Source of the DNA: Zelonia costaricensis
Lineage: Eukaryota; Euglenozoa; Kinetoplastea; Trypanosomatida; Trypanosomatidae
NCBI GenBank assembly: GCA_030849075.1
Contig: JASAOO010003390.1
Span: forward strand, 1-52,521
Reading direction: 5' to 3'
Length of the DNA stretch: 52,521 bases
Shown: positions 24,184-33,504 of the stretch, one piece after another
How positions within the stretch are numbered: position 1 is the first letter of the stretch
How the letters are laid out: each line of letters opens with the position of its first letter
The notes under the pieces: model-generated
The model's database searches: none
The model's input: only the letters and a program-made list of their open reading frames with translations
What the model was told of the DNA's origin: nothing
Translations under genes and position numbers: made by a program

Positions 24184-26892
24184 ATGAACAGCAGCGGTGG
24201 GAACGAGGCCGAGAACGCCGAGTTGGCGTTGTACCGCCTGGAGGAGATCGATGAGCTGCTCGGCAGCGTCACGGGCGACGAGGACGACTCGCAGTCAGCG
24301 ACGCTGGCTCAGTACCTGCGCAGTGGGCAGGACCTCGAAGGCGCGCTGCGCCTGCATGACGAGGAGCTGCGCAACCTGCGCGACAACTTCATCCAGGCGC
24401 ACGTCGCCCAGGCGGAGCAGATCGCGCAGCTCTACCACGAGTTCAGCGCGTCCGAGCAGCACATTGTCGACTTCGAGGAGGAGATTCTGACGTTTCAGCG
24501 CAAGCTCGAGGGCAATGCGAATGACATCGTCTTTATGCAGCAGCAGACCGACGGGCTCGTTCGGAAGGTGAACAACCGGCGCCAGGTGAGCAACAAGATC
24601 AACGAGGTGTACAGCGCGCTGCAGAAGTGCGACTCGTTCTGCGACGTCATCTCGAACAAGGACGTCGACGCCACCTACCTCGCCAACCTGCGCGAGCTGG
24701 ACCGCCGGCTCGCCTTCTTGTCTGGCAACAAGGCCCTTCAGCACTCGGCCGTCGACAACGAGATCCGGCCGAAGCTGACCGCCGCCGCCCACAAGGCGGG
24801 CGACAAGCTGCAGCGCTTTCTCACCAAAAAGATCCTCGCCCTCGCGGAGAACCCGGCACGCACCGTGGAGGAGCAGCAGGCGCTAGAGCAGAGCGCCCAG
24901 TTCGCGTTCCGCTTTCTGCAGCTGTACAACTCGCCGGTCGCGAAGGAGCTTACGAAGCTGTACATCCGGTACATGTCCGAGTCCTACGTGAAGCAGTTCC
25001 GCCAGCTTCTCGCGCAGTTCTCCGAAGCCTCGGCCGTGCACGCCGACCCGCTTGAGCCGCTCGTGTCGGCGGAGGAGGTGCGCGACATCACCAGCAACCG
25101 CGACGGCGCGGCCCCGTCGGGGAACCAGGTCAACCCCGCACCCGTCAACTTCCCGGGCCGAACGCTGGCGCGCCGCGAGCGCAGCGTCTCGCAGCACATG
25201 CGCGGCTTCACCGACCTCCTCTCGGTCGGCGGTGGCATCTCAAAGGCGGAGGCGCTGCGCCTGCTCCGCGCCGCCACCTTCGAGGACGCGGTCAAAGCGG
25301 TGAACGCGCTCGGGGTGCGGTACGGAAAGCTGCACGTCGACGACGCTGTGGCGGCGCAGCTGAACTCGTGCAACAGCTGGGCGTGGCAGTTTCTGCGGTG
25401 TTTCCAGGCGCTGGCCAACACGTGCGAGGCGGAGTGCCGCTTCATTGGCAACTTCTTCTGCGTCGCCGGCGACGTCGAGGGCGGCGAGGACTACACGAGC
25501 GCGGAGAAGATCGCCCGCGCCGTGCTCGGCCGCGCCCTGGCGAACGTGGAGACGTCCATCATCGAGGACTTGCCCCTGGTGATGGAGCGGACGGAGGTGC
25601 TGGCTGGGCTGCGGGTGCTGGAGACGGTGAAGCAGCACCTCTGCACCTCACTCGACCCCATCCCGCTGCTGCTGCTGAGCGGCGTGCTGGAGATGTCGAA
25701 GGCGTCGCTACGCAACTCGCTTCGCACCGCCCTCAAGAACGACGAGCTCGCGATCGCCTTCTTGCCGACGCTAAAGCTGTCCCCCTTCTACCGCGCGACG
25801 GCCAAGAACAGCGGCTGGGCCGACATCCTCGGCAACAAGCCGTACTGCGCCACGCTCGGCCCACACCCGCTCGTGTACCGCGTATGCGGCGTGCTCAGCC
25901 AGCTCGAGTACCTCAACACATCGGCCGTCCGCTCCTCCGCCTTCGCGGGTGGCGCCCAGCGCGCCTTCGACCCCGCCGTAACGACGTTTGTCAAGACGAG
26001 CCTGGCGCACATGATGACGTTCGTCGACCAGCTCAAGCGCCGCCACGCCAGTCCACTGGCGCAGCAGGTCTTCGCCTGCACCAACGTGTACACGGCGTTG
26101 GCGACGTGGCGGGAGCTGATGGGGATTGGGGCCGGCGAGGGGGGCGCGGTCGCGGGCACGCCGGTGGCGTCGCACCCCGCCTCGCCGGGCCTCGTCACCC
26201 GCGTCGCCAGCGGCGGCGGCCGCTCGCACTTCGAAGGCGCCGCCGATGCGCAGGTGCCCGCTGCCTTGTCGGCTGCTGCCGCCTCGCCGCACACGCAGTA
26301 CCTCGAGAGCCAGCTGCAGGCCGCGATTGGGGGCTGGGTGCGCGTGGGGCAGGACGGCAGCGAGCCCGTCTGGGGATTCCTGCTCGCGTTTGTTGACAAG
26401 GCGAGCGCCGCGCTCGGGCCCGACTTCTTCGACGCCGCGAGTCAGCCGACGTCTGCGGTGAGGCCGCACGGGAGAACGCCGACGGCGCCGCGGCAAGGCC
26501 CTGCGGCGGCCTCGCTGCCGCCCGAGCTGAGCGAGAGCGCCACGCTGAAGGTGGCCGCGGAGCTGAACGCGCAGTGGCAGACGCAGGCAAAGGCGGCGGT
26601 GGACGTGGTGCGCAAGGCGGTGCAGCAGTCGCTGGGACGGGCTGCTGGCGGCAACAGCGGCGGCAACTCGAGCAGCACCGCTGCAAGTGCTGCAGCAGTG
26701 ATGCAGCGGCAGTGCGAGGAGCTGTCGGCGCTGGTGCTGAGCGCCATTTTCGGCACCATGACTGAGGCCAACCGCAAGCTCGGCATGCTGGCTGCCCAGT
26801 ACTACAGCGGCAACCGCGAGCTGCAGTCGAAGCTGCTCAACAACACCACCGTGCTGCACGAGCTGTCCCGCATGCTGGAGTTCAAGGCGTAG
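24184..26892 (+). CDS. VPS52: VPS52-like subunit of the GARP/EARP tethering complex
   Basis: The 902-residue protein fits the Vps52/Sac2 family, a subunit of the GARP complex that tethers endosome-derived vesicles at the trans-Golgi network (and EARP at recycling endosomes). Residues 1-200 are charged and helical, with a heptad-like region containing HIVDFEEEILTFQRKLEG and the family pattern FMQQQTDGLVRKVNNRRQV. The pattern KLYIRYMSESYVKQFRQLL follows at about 256-276, as in Vps52. The middle part is a long helical rod typical of these tethers. A low-complexity Ala/Gly/Ser/Pro insertion lies at about 648-705 and another around 760-845, which helps explain why it is longer than the animal and yeast relatives (about 640-725 residues). 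The start is the first ATG after a strong splice site; the open frame upstream of it is UTR-like. I am fairly sure of the family from the N-terminal half, less so of the C-terminal limits. Confidence 0.82.
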   Translation: MNSSGGNEAENAELALYRLEEIDELLGSVTGDEDDSQSATLAQYLRSGQDLEGALRLHDEELRNLRDNFIQAHVAQAEQIAQLYHEFSASEQHIVDFEEEILTFQRKLEGNANDIVFMQQQTDGLVRKVNNRRQVSNKINEVYSALQKCDSFCDVISNKDVDATYLANLRELDRRLAFLSGNKALQHSAVDNEIRPKLTAAAHKAGDKLQRFLTKKILALAENPARTVEEQQALEQSAQFAFRFLQLYNSPVAKELTKLYIRYMSESYVKQFRQLLAQFSEASAVHADPLEPLVSAEEVRDITSNRDGAAPSGNQVNPAPVNFPGRTLARRERSVSQHMRGFTDLLSVGGGISKAEALRLLRAATFEDAVKAVNALGVRYGKLHVDDAVAAQLNSCNSWAWQFLRCFQALANTCEAECRFIGNFFCVAGDVEGGEDYTSAEKIARAVLGRALANVETSIIEDLPLVMERTEVLAGLRVLETVKQHLCTSLDPIPLLLLSGVLEMSKASLRNSLRTALKNDELAIAFLPTLKLSPFYRATAKNSGWADILGNKPYCATLGPHPLVYRVCGVLSQLEYLNTSAVRSSAFAGGAQRAFDPAVTTFVKTSLAHMMTFVDQLKRRHASPLAQQVFACTNVYTALATWRELMGIGAGEGGAVAGTPVASHPASPGLVTRVASGGGRSHFEGAADAQVPAALSAAAASPHTQYLESQLQAAIGGWVRVGQDGSEPVWGFLLAFVDKASAALGPDFFDAASQPTSAVRPHGRTPTAPRQGPAAASLPPELSESATLKVAAELNAQWQTQAKAAVDVVRKAVQQSLGRAAGGNSGGNSSSTAASAAAVMQRQCEELSALVLSAIFGTMTEANRKLGMLAAQYYSGNRELQSKLLNNTTVLHELSRMLEFKA

Positions 26893-27838
26893 ATAGGCGC
26901 TGCGACGATCTCCGCAGGCCGGCGTCGACGGGACTCGTCTTCTTTGTGTGTAGGAGGTGTGTTGCCGCGCCGTCGGGCTGCAATTTGTTTGGTCGCTGGT
27001 TTTTTTTATATCTTGCGGGGTGGGTGGGTGGGTTGCGCGGTGTTTGTGAAATGCCCAGGGCCCGCGTACTCCGGCTCGCCCTGTTCTTCCCAGCCTCCCG
27101 CTTTTCGCCCCCCTCCCCCCATCCGCCCCCCCTTGACGCCTCTAGCGTTTGTGGATCGTGGTGCTGTCTGTGTACGTGGTGTGTTCTGTGTGGCTGACTA
27201 CCGATCACCTGCCCTGGTGCCTCTCTTCTTCTTCTCCTCCTCTTTCTTTCTCCCTCTGGGCCCACGACGCAGCCTGCCGCTTCCCAACCGGTGAGACCTC
27301 GCAAGGCAGCAGCGCAATCAAGCTTTCACCCCCCCTCCCCCAACACAAGACGCCCGCATAAACGACACGAGGTTAGACGAGGAGGAGGCTACTGCGTCGC
27401 GGTGGAGACGCTCTTCGCTTGCAAAACACGTCCAGCGCTCCGTTCCGGCAACGATCGCCGAGAAAGTCCTTCGTTCCCCACCGTCAACTCGACTGAGAGA
27501 CGCCATGCCCGTCACGTCGAGCTGTTGCTGCAAGGGGGGGGGGACCTGTACCGCTCACACTTCTGTCACGTACCTCTTCCCAAACCCATCGTCATAAAAC
27601 GCCAACGCGACTATACGCAGGCTGGCACCAACTTCCCCTGCTTTGATATTGCTGTCAGCGTTTCACGCGACCCCCCTCCTCCCCCTACCCCGTCGCCGTC
27701 CCGGTCGTGCCTCCCCTGCACGGCCCGCAGCCTGCACGCTCAGGGTGTCAGCCCTCAACACCCGCCACGCTGCATCGTGCGCCACCTGCTTGCTGCTACC
27801 CCTCTCCGCCTCGTGTCTTGCGGTGCGTTGCGAGCGTC
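26893..27838. other. Spacer upstream of the diflavin reductase gene
   Basis: About 950 bases with a T run at 27000-27007, a GGGT-type repeat near 27016-27032, C runs near 27109-27132 and a G run at 27534-27543. Nothing protein-like was found. Confidence 0.65.
27670..27730 (+). promoter_or_regulatory. Predicted trans-splice acceptor, diflavin reductase gene
   Basis: A C-rich pyrimidine tract leads to CAG at 27728-27730, 108 bases before the ATG at 27839. A second candidate AG at 27833-27834 lies very close to the ATG. Confidence 0.4.
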
Positions 27839-29725
27839 ATGTCGCACCTCACAATCCTCTACGGGACCCAGACGGGCAACGCGGAGCGGCTCGCGCTGCG
27901 CGTGGCCCGTCTCGCACTAGGGCAGGGCTTCGCCGAAGTCTCCTGCGTGGCTGGCGACGACGTGCCCATCGCGGAATGGCCTCGCACGGGTGGGCCGGTG
28001 CTGTTCCTGTGCTCCAACGCCAACCAGGGCGACGCCCCAAACAGCTTCCGCCGCTCGTGGGCCTCGCTGCTGCAGCCTGGGCTGGCGGGCGACTGCATGG
28101 CCGGGCTGCGCTACGCCGTCTTCGGCCTCGGTGACTCCCTCTACCTCAAGTTCAACTACATGGCCAAGATGCTGCACAACCGGCTGCGGCAGCTCGGCGG
28201 CACCCCGGTGGTGCTGCGCGGCCTCGGCGACGAGAGCGACGCCAAAGGCATCGAGGAGACGCTGAGGCCGTGGCTGACGCAGTTGTGGGCCGCGCTGGAG
28301 GTGACCAAGGCCGACGACCGCGCCCCCGCCGTCGGTGCTGCTGCCGCGGCTCCCCCGGCGTACCCGCAGGCGGACGTGCCCTTCTTCCCCTTGTACACCG
28401 TAACCGAGCGCTCCTCTACCGCGCCCTCGGCAGCGGACCCCGCCACCGGGGGCAGCGCTCCACTGCCCGTCTTTGCCGAGCCGGTCTTCGCCTGCAACGT
28501 AGTGTCGAACCGGCGCATCACCGCGCCGTCGTGCAACCAGGTGGTGCACCACTTGGAGCTCCAGGCGGACCCGGCGAACACTGTGGCCTCGAACTACGAC
28601 GTTGGCGACGCGCTGGGCGTGTACTGCCCGAACCGACCGGAGCTCGTGGAGGAGCTGCTGCAGCGGCTGCAGCGCAGCGGCGACGAGATTGTTGTCATCT
28701 CCGCCGCGACGGGCTACGGGCTGCGGCGCCAGCCGTCGCGCCCGTTCTTGGACCGCCCCCTCGCGCTGCGCGAGGTGCTCGGGCGGTACTTCGACCTCGA
28801 CGCGGTCGTCACGCAGGAGTTCATGTGGATGCTCGCCCACGAGGTGGACGGCGCCGACGAAGCCGCGCATGAGGTGCGGGAGCGCCTGTACGAGCTGGCC
28901 AACCCGTCGAACGTGAACGACTACCTACAGTACGCGCACCGGGAGAAGCGCAACGTGTGTGAGGTGCTGCACGACTTCAAGGACCTCCACCCCTCGCTGG
29001 CGCTTGTGCTGTCCTTCGCGACGCCGATGCTGCCGCGCTACTTCTCCATCGCTTCGGCCCCGGCGCTCGACGGCGCCGGCCGCTTCGACCTCTGCGTGGG
29101 CCAGCTCGACTGGCACACCCCGCTGAAGCGCCACCGCACGGGTCTGTGCAGCTCGTATCTGGTGAACGCCGCGCCGGGGACGCGGCTGTCATGCTTTGTG
29201 TGGCAGGGCTCACTTGCCCTGCCTGCGACGCCATCACCGCTGCTGTGCGTCGCCACGGGCACGGGCATCGCGCCCATCCGCAGCCTGCTTCGCCAGGTGG
29301 CCGCATTTGCCGATGAGGGGTGGCGCGACGTGCCGGTGGTGCTTGTGTTTGGCTGCCGCCACGAGGCCGAGGACTTCCTGTACCGGAGTGAGTGGACGCA
29401 CTTGACGGAGACGGCGGCGCTGCCCACCCTGCAGGTCATCGCGGCCTTCTCCCGTGACACAGACAAGAAGGTGTACGTGCAGCACAAGCTCGGCCAGCAC
29501 GCGCGGCTGACGGCGTCGTTTCTGCAGCCGGAGCGCGACGGGGCCGCGCCGGGCGTCGTGTATGTGTGCGGAAACGCCAAGCAGATGCCGAAGGACGTGC
29601 AGCACACGCTTGAGCAGATTGTCGAGGCCACCATCGCCGAGGCCGCGGACGAGGCGAGCGCTGCAGCGTACGTTCGCGCGCTGAGCCGGGTGGGGCGGTA
29701 CCAGGTGGACTCGTGGTCTGCATAG
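27839..29725 (+). CDS. NDOR1: NADPH-dependent diflavin oxidoreductase (NDOR1/Tah18)
   Basis: This 628-residue protein passes electrons from NADPH through FAD and FMN, and in other eukaryotes does so to the Fe-S protein anamorsin/Dre2 in cytosolic iron-sulfur assembly. An N-terminal flavodoxin-like FMN domain opens with LYGTQTGNAERLA at about 7-19 and includes VFGLGDSLYLKFNYMAK. The FAD-binding motif RYFSIASAP begins at Arg400. The NADPH site shows GTGIAPIRSL from Gly474 and VFGCRHEAEDFLY near 503. The protein ends in GRYQVDSWSA, matching the family's conserved terminal aromatic region. There is no membrane anchor, which separates it from cytochrome P450 reductase. Length is close to yeast and human relatives (about 600-625). 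The ATG at 27839 begins directly with the first beta strand of the flavodoxin fold. Linkers near 160-220 are Ala/Pro-rich. Confidence 0.92.
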   Translation: MSHLTILYGTQTGNAERLALRVARLALGQGFAEVSCVAGDDVPIAEWPRTGGPVLFLCSNANQGDAPNSFRRSWASLLQPGLAGDCMAGLRYAVFGLGDSLYLKFNYMAKMLHNRLRQLGGTPVVLRGLGDESDAKGIEETLRPWLTQLWAALEVTKADDRAPAVGAAAAAPPAYPQADVPFFPLYTVTERSSTAPSAADPATGGSAPLPVFAEPVFACNVVSNRRITAPSCNQVVHHLELQADPANTVASNYDVGDALGVYCPNRPELVEELLQRLQRSGDEIVVISAATGYGLRRQPSRPFLDRPLALREVLGRYFDLDAVVTQEFMWMLAHEVDGADEAAHEVRERLYELANPSNVNDYLQYAHREKRNVCEVLHDFKDLHPSLALVLSFATPMLPRYFSIASAPALDGAGRFDLCVGQLDWHTPLKRHRTGLCSSYLVNAAPGTRLSCFVWQGSLALPATPSPLLCVATGTGIAPIRSLLRQVAAFADEGWRDVPVVLVFGCRHEAEDFLYRSEWTHLTETAALPTLQVIAAFSRDTDKKVYVQHKLGQHARLTASFLQPERDGAAPGVVYVCGNAKQMPKDVQHTLEQIVEATIAEAADEASAAAYVRALSRVGRYQVDSWSA

Positions 29726-30437
29726 TATCTGCCCAGGCCGCGCCCCGCCCAGTACCGAGCCGCCTCTCTTCCCCTACCGTTCAGTTTTGTCGGCGTCTCC
29801 ATCGACGTCAGCTTGAGCTGAAGTTCCAACGTTACACACTCGCAACGAAGTTGCTCTCTCAAAGCAGGGAGAGAACAAAAAAAAAGGACGCTGGAACACT
29901 GAAGTACGCGTGTCCCGAGTGGAGATACTGGAGAGGGCGCGCACAAGAGGGAGAGAGGGAGGTGAGGGGGGGAGGGGATGCACCCGAGCGAACGGTGGAG
30001 GGAGGCAGCCCCGCCAGGCTTGCACCGCAGTGCCTGTGGTCCTCGTGTGGCTGCTTCAACGGTCCAACGTGTGGCGGCAACACAGTAACCACAACAAAGG
30101 GTGACGGTGCGACGCACCACGACACACGCTCTGCTTGCGCGCGGCATCAGGTTGGCAGCAAGCGGCAGAAGCGCGCGCCTTCTAAACGAAAAGAGAGCGT
30201 CAGCGTGTTGAGTTTTATTTGTCACTTTCTCCTCCTCTTTCCGCCCCCCCCTCATACCACTCCGCCCCTGCTTTCAACCTCCTCTTCCCTCCCTTATCCC
30301 TTCCCTGTGCAAGGTGCTCTGCAGCACGTTGACACCTCCTCCCCCCGTCCGAGTGCGCACCACAGCGCTGCCGCAACACACCGCGCGTGCGCCGGTGCTT
30401 CACCTATCGCGCACCGTTCACCATCGACCTGCAGTGC

Positions 30438-30504
30438 TCCCTTTTTTTTTCTCGTTTCCTTCTCATATTGTCTGCTTTTGCGTTGCTGCCTCCGTTGCAC
30501 ACAG
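30438..30504 (+). promoter_or_regulatory. Predicted trans-splice acceptor, WD40 gene
   Basis: A T-rich pyrimidine tract beginning with a run of T leads to ACAG at 30501-30504. The CA repeat just downstream would then lie in the mature 5' UTR. Closer AGs to the ATG exist, so this is tentative. Confidence 0.35.
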
Positions 30505-30507
30505 CAC

Positions 30508-30511
<4 letters not shown>

Positions 30512-30551
<40 letters not shown>
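30512..30551. repeat. CA microsatellite, about 20 units
   Basis: An uninterrupted CA dinucleotide run in the 5' spacer of the WD40 gene, the longest in this window. Confidence 0.95.
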
Positions 30552-30555
<4 letters not shown>

Positions 30556-30814
30556 TACAGTGATTGGGTCTCATCAGCGGCTCGCGGCCTTCGCCGTAGT
30601 TTTCGCCTTCTTTTCCCTCTCCTGGTCAAAAACCAGTCAGGGTTAAGGGCTCTCCTCGTGGCGTCAACGTACAACACATCGGCTTTGTGCTGCTCTCGCC
30701 GAGAGCCGAGCGCGTTCTTGTTCTCTGCACACTCGCAAAGCCCGGCCGCACAGCAGCTGGCCAGGTTACACACGCCCACCCACACTTGAGACGAGACGGA
30801 GGAGTGCGGCAGCC

Positions 30815-32518
30815 ATGACTGAGAGCCCAGCGGCGTCGGCGGCGGCGCAGGGGGCGGCAAGTGCCACCCAGCACGATCGCATTCATTTGCAGAAGCAGTT
30901 GACCGAGGTTCGACTGGAGAACACCATCTTGCGGCAGCAGCTGTACCAGGTCAGCACCTTGCTCGACATCGCCGTCAGCAAGCTCGGCACGATGGGGGTG
31001 TCGCTCGAGGCCCCGATCGACATCCGCGCCCTGCGCACCGAGGCGCTGCAGCGGGCGCACACGGAGACAACCCAGGCGCAGTACGACGCCATCGGCGCCG
31101 CACCCGACGGCAGCGAGGCGCCGGCGCAGCACCACAACAAGAAGTTCCACGTCCGCCAGCAGCTGCGCGAGCACACCAAGGCAGTACAGTGTTGCGCCTT
31201 CTCCGACGGCGAGGACCTCCTCATCGCGACGGGCGGCATGGACTGCCGTGTCATTGTGCAGAACTATTTCACAGGCGCCAAGTTGTGGGACGCCACGGCG
31301 CACGAGGAGGCCGTCAGTGATGTGGCCTGGATGACTCACCACTGCCTCCTCTCCGCCTCCTACGACGGCACGGTGAAGCTGTGGGACGTGAACGGCGGCA
31401 CGACGAACAAGGACGTCCTCTTCCAGTACACGGCGCACGGCTTCGTCCTGTCAGCTATCCCCCTCGGCCCGTCACTCTTTGCCTGCGCCGACTCGCGGCA
31501 CAAGACCACCATTGTCGATGTTCGCGTGGGGGGCAAGGGTGTGGTACAGGAACACGACTACCGCGTCAACTCCCTCAGCTACGACGAGGCGGCCCAGCAG
31601 CTGGTGATGGGGCAGAGCAACGGCGTCGTCTCCTTCTGGGACCTCCGGCGGCCTGAGCAGGCCCTGTCCTCCGCCAACCCCGCATCCGCTGCCGGCGGCT
31701 CGGCTGCAGTCATCCCACCCTCTCAGCCGCCCCCGCTCTCGGCGACGCCGCCGTTCACGGCGCCGCAGCCCGGCACGTCATCGCCGCCGCAGTCGTCGCC
31801 TCCGCGCCGCCCCTCCTTGCCGGATGCCAGCGGCATGGCTGACAGCGAGTTGGGCGGTGCGGTGACAATGTCTGGGTCGCTGCTGGACGACAACGCGCTG
31901 GCCAGCGCAACGGTCACGGCACCGGCGCCGCCGCTGGTGGGAAGCAGCGGTCCCCTCAGTGGTGGGGCGCTGCGCTTCAACTGCGCAGCCGAGATGGAGA
32001 ACGAGCCGTCGCACTCGCCCATCTCCTTTGTCGCGCACTTCCACAGCGACGACGACACGCACCGGCTGGTGTGCGTGTCTGGTGACAACATGGTCCGGCT
32101 GTACCGCGGCAACTTCAACGCGTTAGTGGGTGGGGCCCGCAAGGAGGGGGCAAGTCCGTATATGCTGCGCAACGTGCTGGCGGGCGTGCCGACGCGCGGC
32201 AACGTCATGCGGTCTGGCTTTTGGAAGGGCGAGCGGGGCAAGACGGAGATGTCCGTCTTCTTCGACGACGGCGAGATGGACGCCGTGGCGCGGCCACCGC
32301 GGCGGCTGACGGAGTGCGACCTCCTCGTCACGGGCGGCCCAGACAACACGGCACAGGTGTTCGACGTCACGGACGACGGCAGCGCGGTGGTGCTGGAGCG
32401 GCTCGAGGGTCACCGCGACCGCGTGACGGGGGCGACGGTGCGCCGCTCTCGCAAGCCCATCATCGCCACGATGAGCGCCGACTCGACGGTTCGCATCTGG
32501 ATGCCCGTCAAATCGTGA
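30815..32518 (+). CDS. WD40-repeat protein with N-terminal coiled coil
   Basis: The 567-residue protein begins with a short Ala-rich leader and a predicted coiled coil at about 23-56 (HLQKQLTEVRLENTILRQQL). WD40 repeats start near residue 118. Recognisable repeat ends include SYDGTVKLWDV, NGVVSFWDLRR and, at the very C-terminus, ADSTVRIWMP. A low-complexity Pro/Ser/Ala insertion of about 100 residues (roughly 285-385) splits the propeller between two repeats. The last repeat runs from about 528 to the end and opens with ERLEGHRDRV. I count at least six repeats, so one seven-bladed propeller with a loop insertion is likely. WD40 proteins are scaffolds, and the specific partner cannot be read from the sequence. 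I do not recognise an orthologue with a named function. Confidence 0.88.
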   Translation: MTESPAASAAAQGAASATQHDRIHLQKQLTEVRLENTILRQQLYQVSTLLDIAVSKLGTMGVSLEAPIDIRALRTEALQRAHTETTQAQYDAIGAAPDGSEAPAQHHNKKFHVRQQLREHTKAVQCCAFSDGEDLLIATGGMDCRVIVQNYFTGAKLWDATAHEEAVSDVAWMTHHCLLSASYDGTVKLWDVNGGTTNKDVLFQYTAHGFVLSAIPLGPSLFACADSRHKTTIVDVRVGGKGVVQEHDYRVNSLSYDEAAQQLVMGQSNGVVSFWDLRRPEQALSSANPASAAGGSAAVIPPSQPPPLSATPPFTAPQPGTSSPPQSSPPRRPSLPDASGMADSELGGAVTMSGSLLDDNALASATVTAPAPPLVGSSGPLSGGALRFNCAAEMENEPSHSPISFVAHFHSDDDTHRLVCVSGDNMVRLYRGNFNALVGGARKEGASPYMLRNVLAGVPTRGNVMRSGFWKGERGKTEMSVFFDDGEMDAVARPPRRLTECDLLVTGGPDNTAQVFDVTDDGSAVVLERLEGHRDRVTGATVRRSRKPIIATMSADSTVRIWMPVKS

Positions 32519-33504
32519 GGACCGCCGCTGCTGCTGTTTCTGGTGCGGAGGTGCGGGTGTTAGCAGTCAGTGAGTCAGCCATGCAGGAGACGCACCCTCC
32601 TCTTTCCGCTTCACCGTCGGGGGGAGGGGGGGGGAGGGAGGGAGCGCACTGGATGTGCGTCACGTGTGGCGCCGCCGCGCTATCCCCCACCTCGCGTGTG
32701 CTCGCTCTCACGTCCTCCCCTTGTGGTGTGTCTGTGTGTGAGTGTGCTCGTGTGCGTGCGGCTGGTGCACCTCAGCGTGTGCGACCAAGCAAGAAACGGA
32801 AAAAACACAAAAGACGGCTTCAAGCCCGACGAAAGGGCGTTACACTTCTCTGTGCCTGTCGATCGATCGCAGTCACAGCGCACGCCTCTCTCGATCAGAC
32901 GCGGTGACCCTGTGCTCTCCAGCCTGCGGTGTTGAAACATGAGAAAACGTCGCCCAGACCCACGGCACGCGCTGCCCCCACTCACCAAAGTGGTGTGTCA
33001 CGTTAGGGTGAAGGAGCGCGCAGGGAGGACGGAGTGGGGTGGCGGCGTCGGGGAAGGAGGAAGTGGAAGTACAGGCCACGCTGGTTTCCTCTCCCTCCCC
33101 AACCACAGCATGCGTGTGCCTCTTGCACTTGTCCCCCTTCCATGGCCCTGCAACGTGCCGTTTCACACATCCAAACCCGCCGCACACGAAGGGAAAAGCG
33201 CTATCGCGGTTTTGATGCCTCTCCACACGCGTGGCTCGACAACAGGCCCACCCCCCTCTCCCCTTTCCCCTCCATGCCTTATCCCACTGGAGGAGGGAAG
33301 AGGATTCACTGACACTCACAGCTTCTGGTGTGTTCGCAACATAAGCACACACACTGCTTCCCTACAAGACAGACAGCACTGAACTAGATCTCCTTAGATA
33401 GACGAGTTTGCTTCACACCTGCGCATACACCCACATCCGCATCTGGCATACAGGGAACGCCAGCACCCGGCGCGAGGGGCTCGCAGCTTCCAAGTAAGTG
33501 GCTC
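32519..33504. other. Spacer between WD40 gene and coiled-coil protein gene
   Basis: Nearly 1 kb with a G-rich stretch near 32619-32642, a GT-rich stretch near 32723-32758 and scattered A runs. No credible gene was found. Confidence 0.65.

Larger units (their letters stand above)
29726..30814. other. Spacer upstream of the WD40 gene
   Basis: About 1.1 kb with A runs near 29876-29885, a G-rich stretch near 29964-29978, C/T tracts from 30236 and the longest CA microsatellite of the window. No gene is supported. Confidence 0.65.

Noticed and set aside
23210..24187. 325-codon open frame overlapping the VPS52-like start
   Set aside because: Composition is erratic, it crosses A runs and the predicted splice-acceptor tract, and it lies in a different frame from the real gene.
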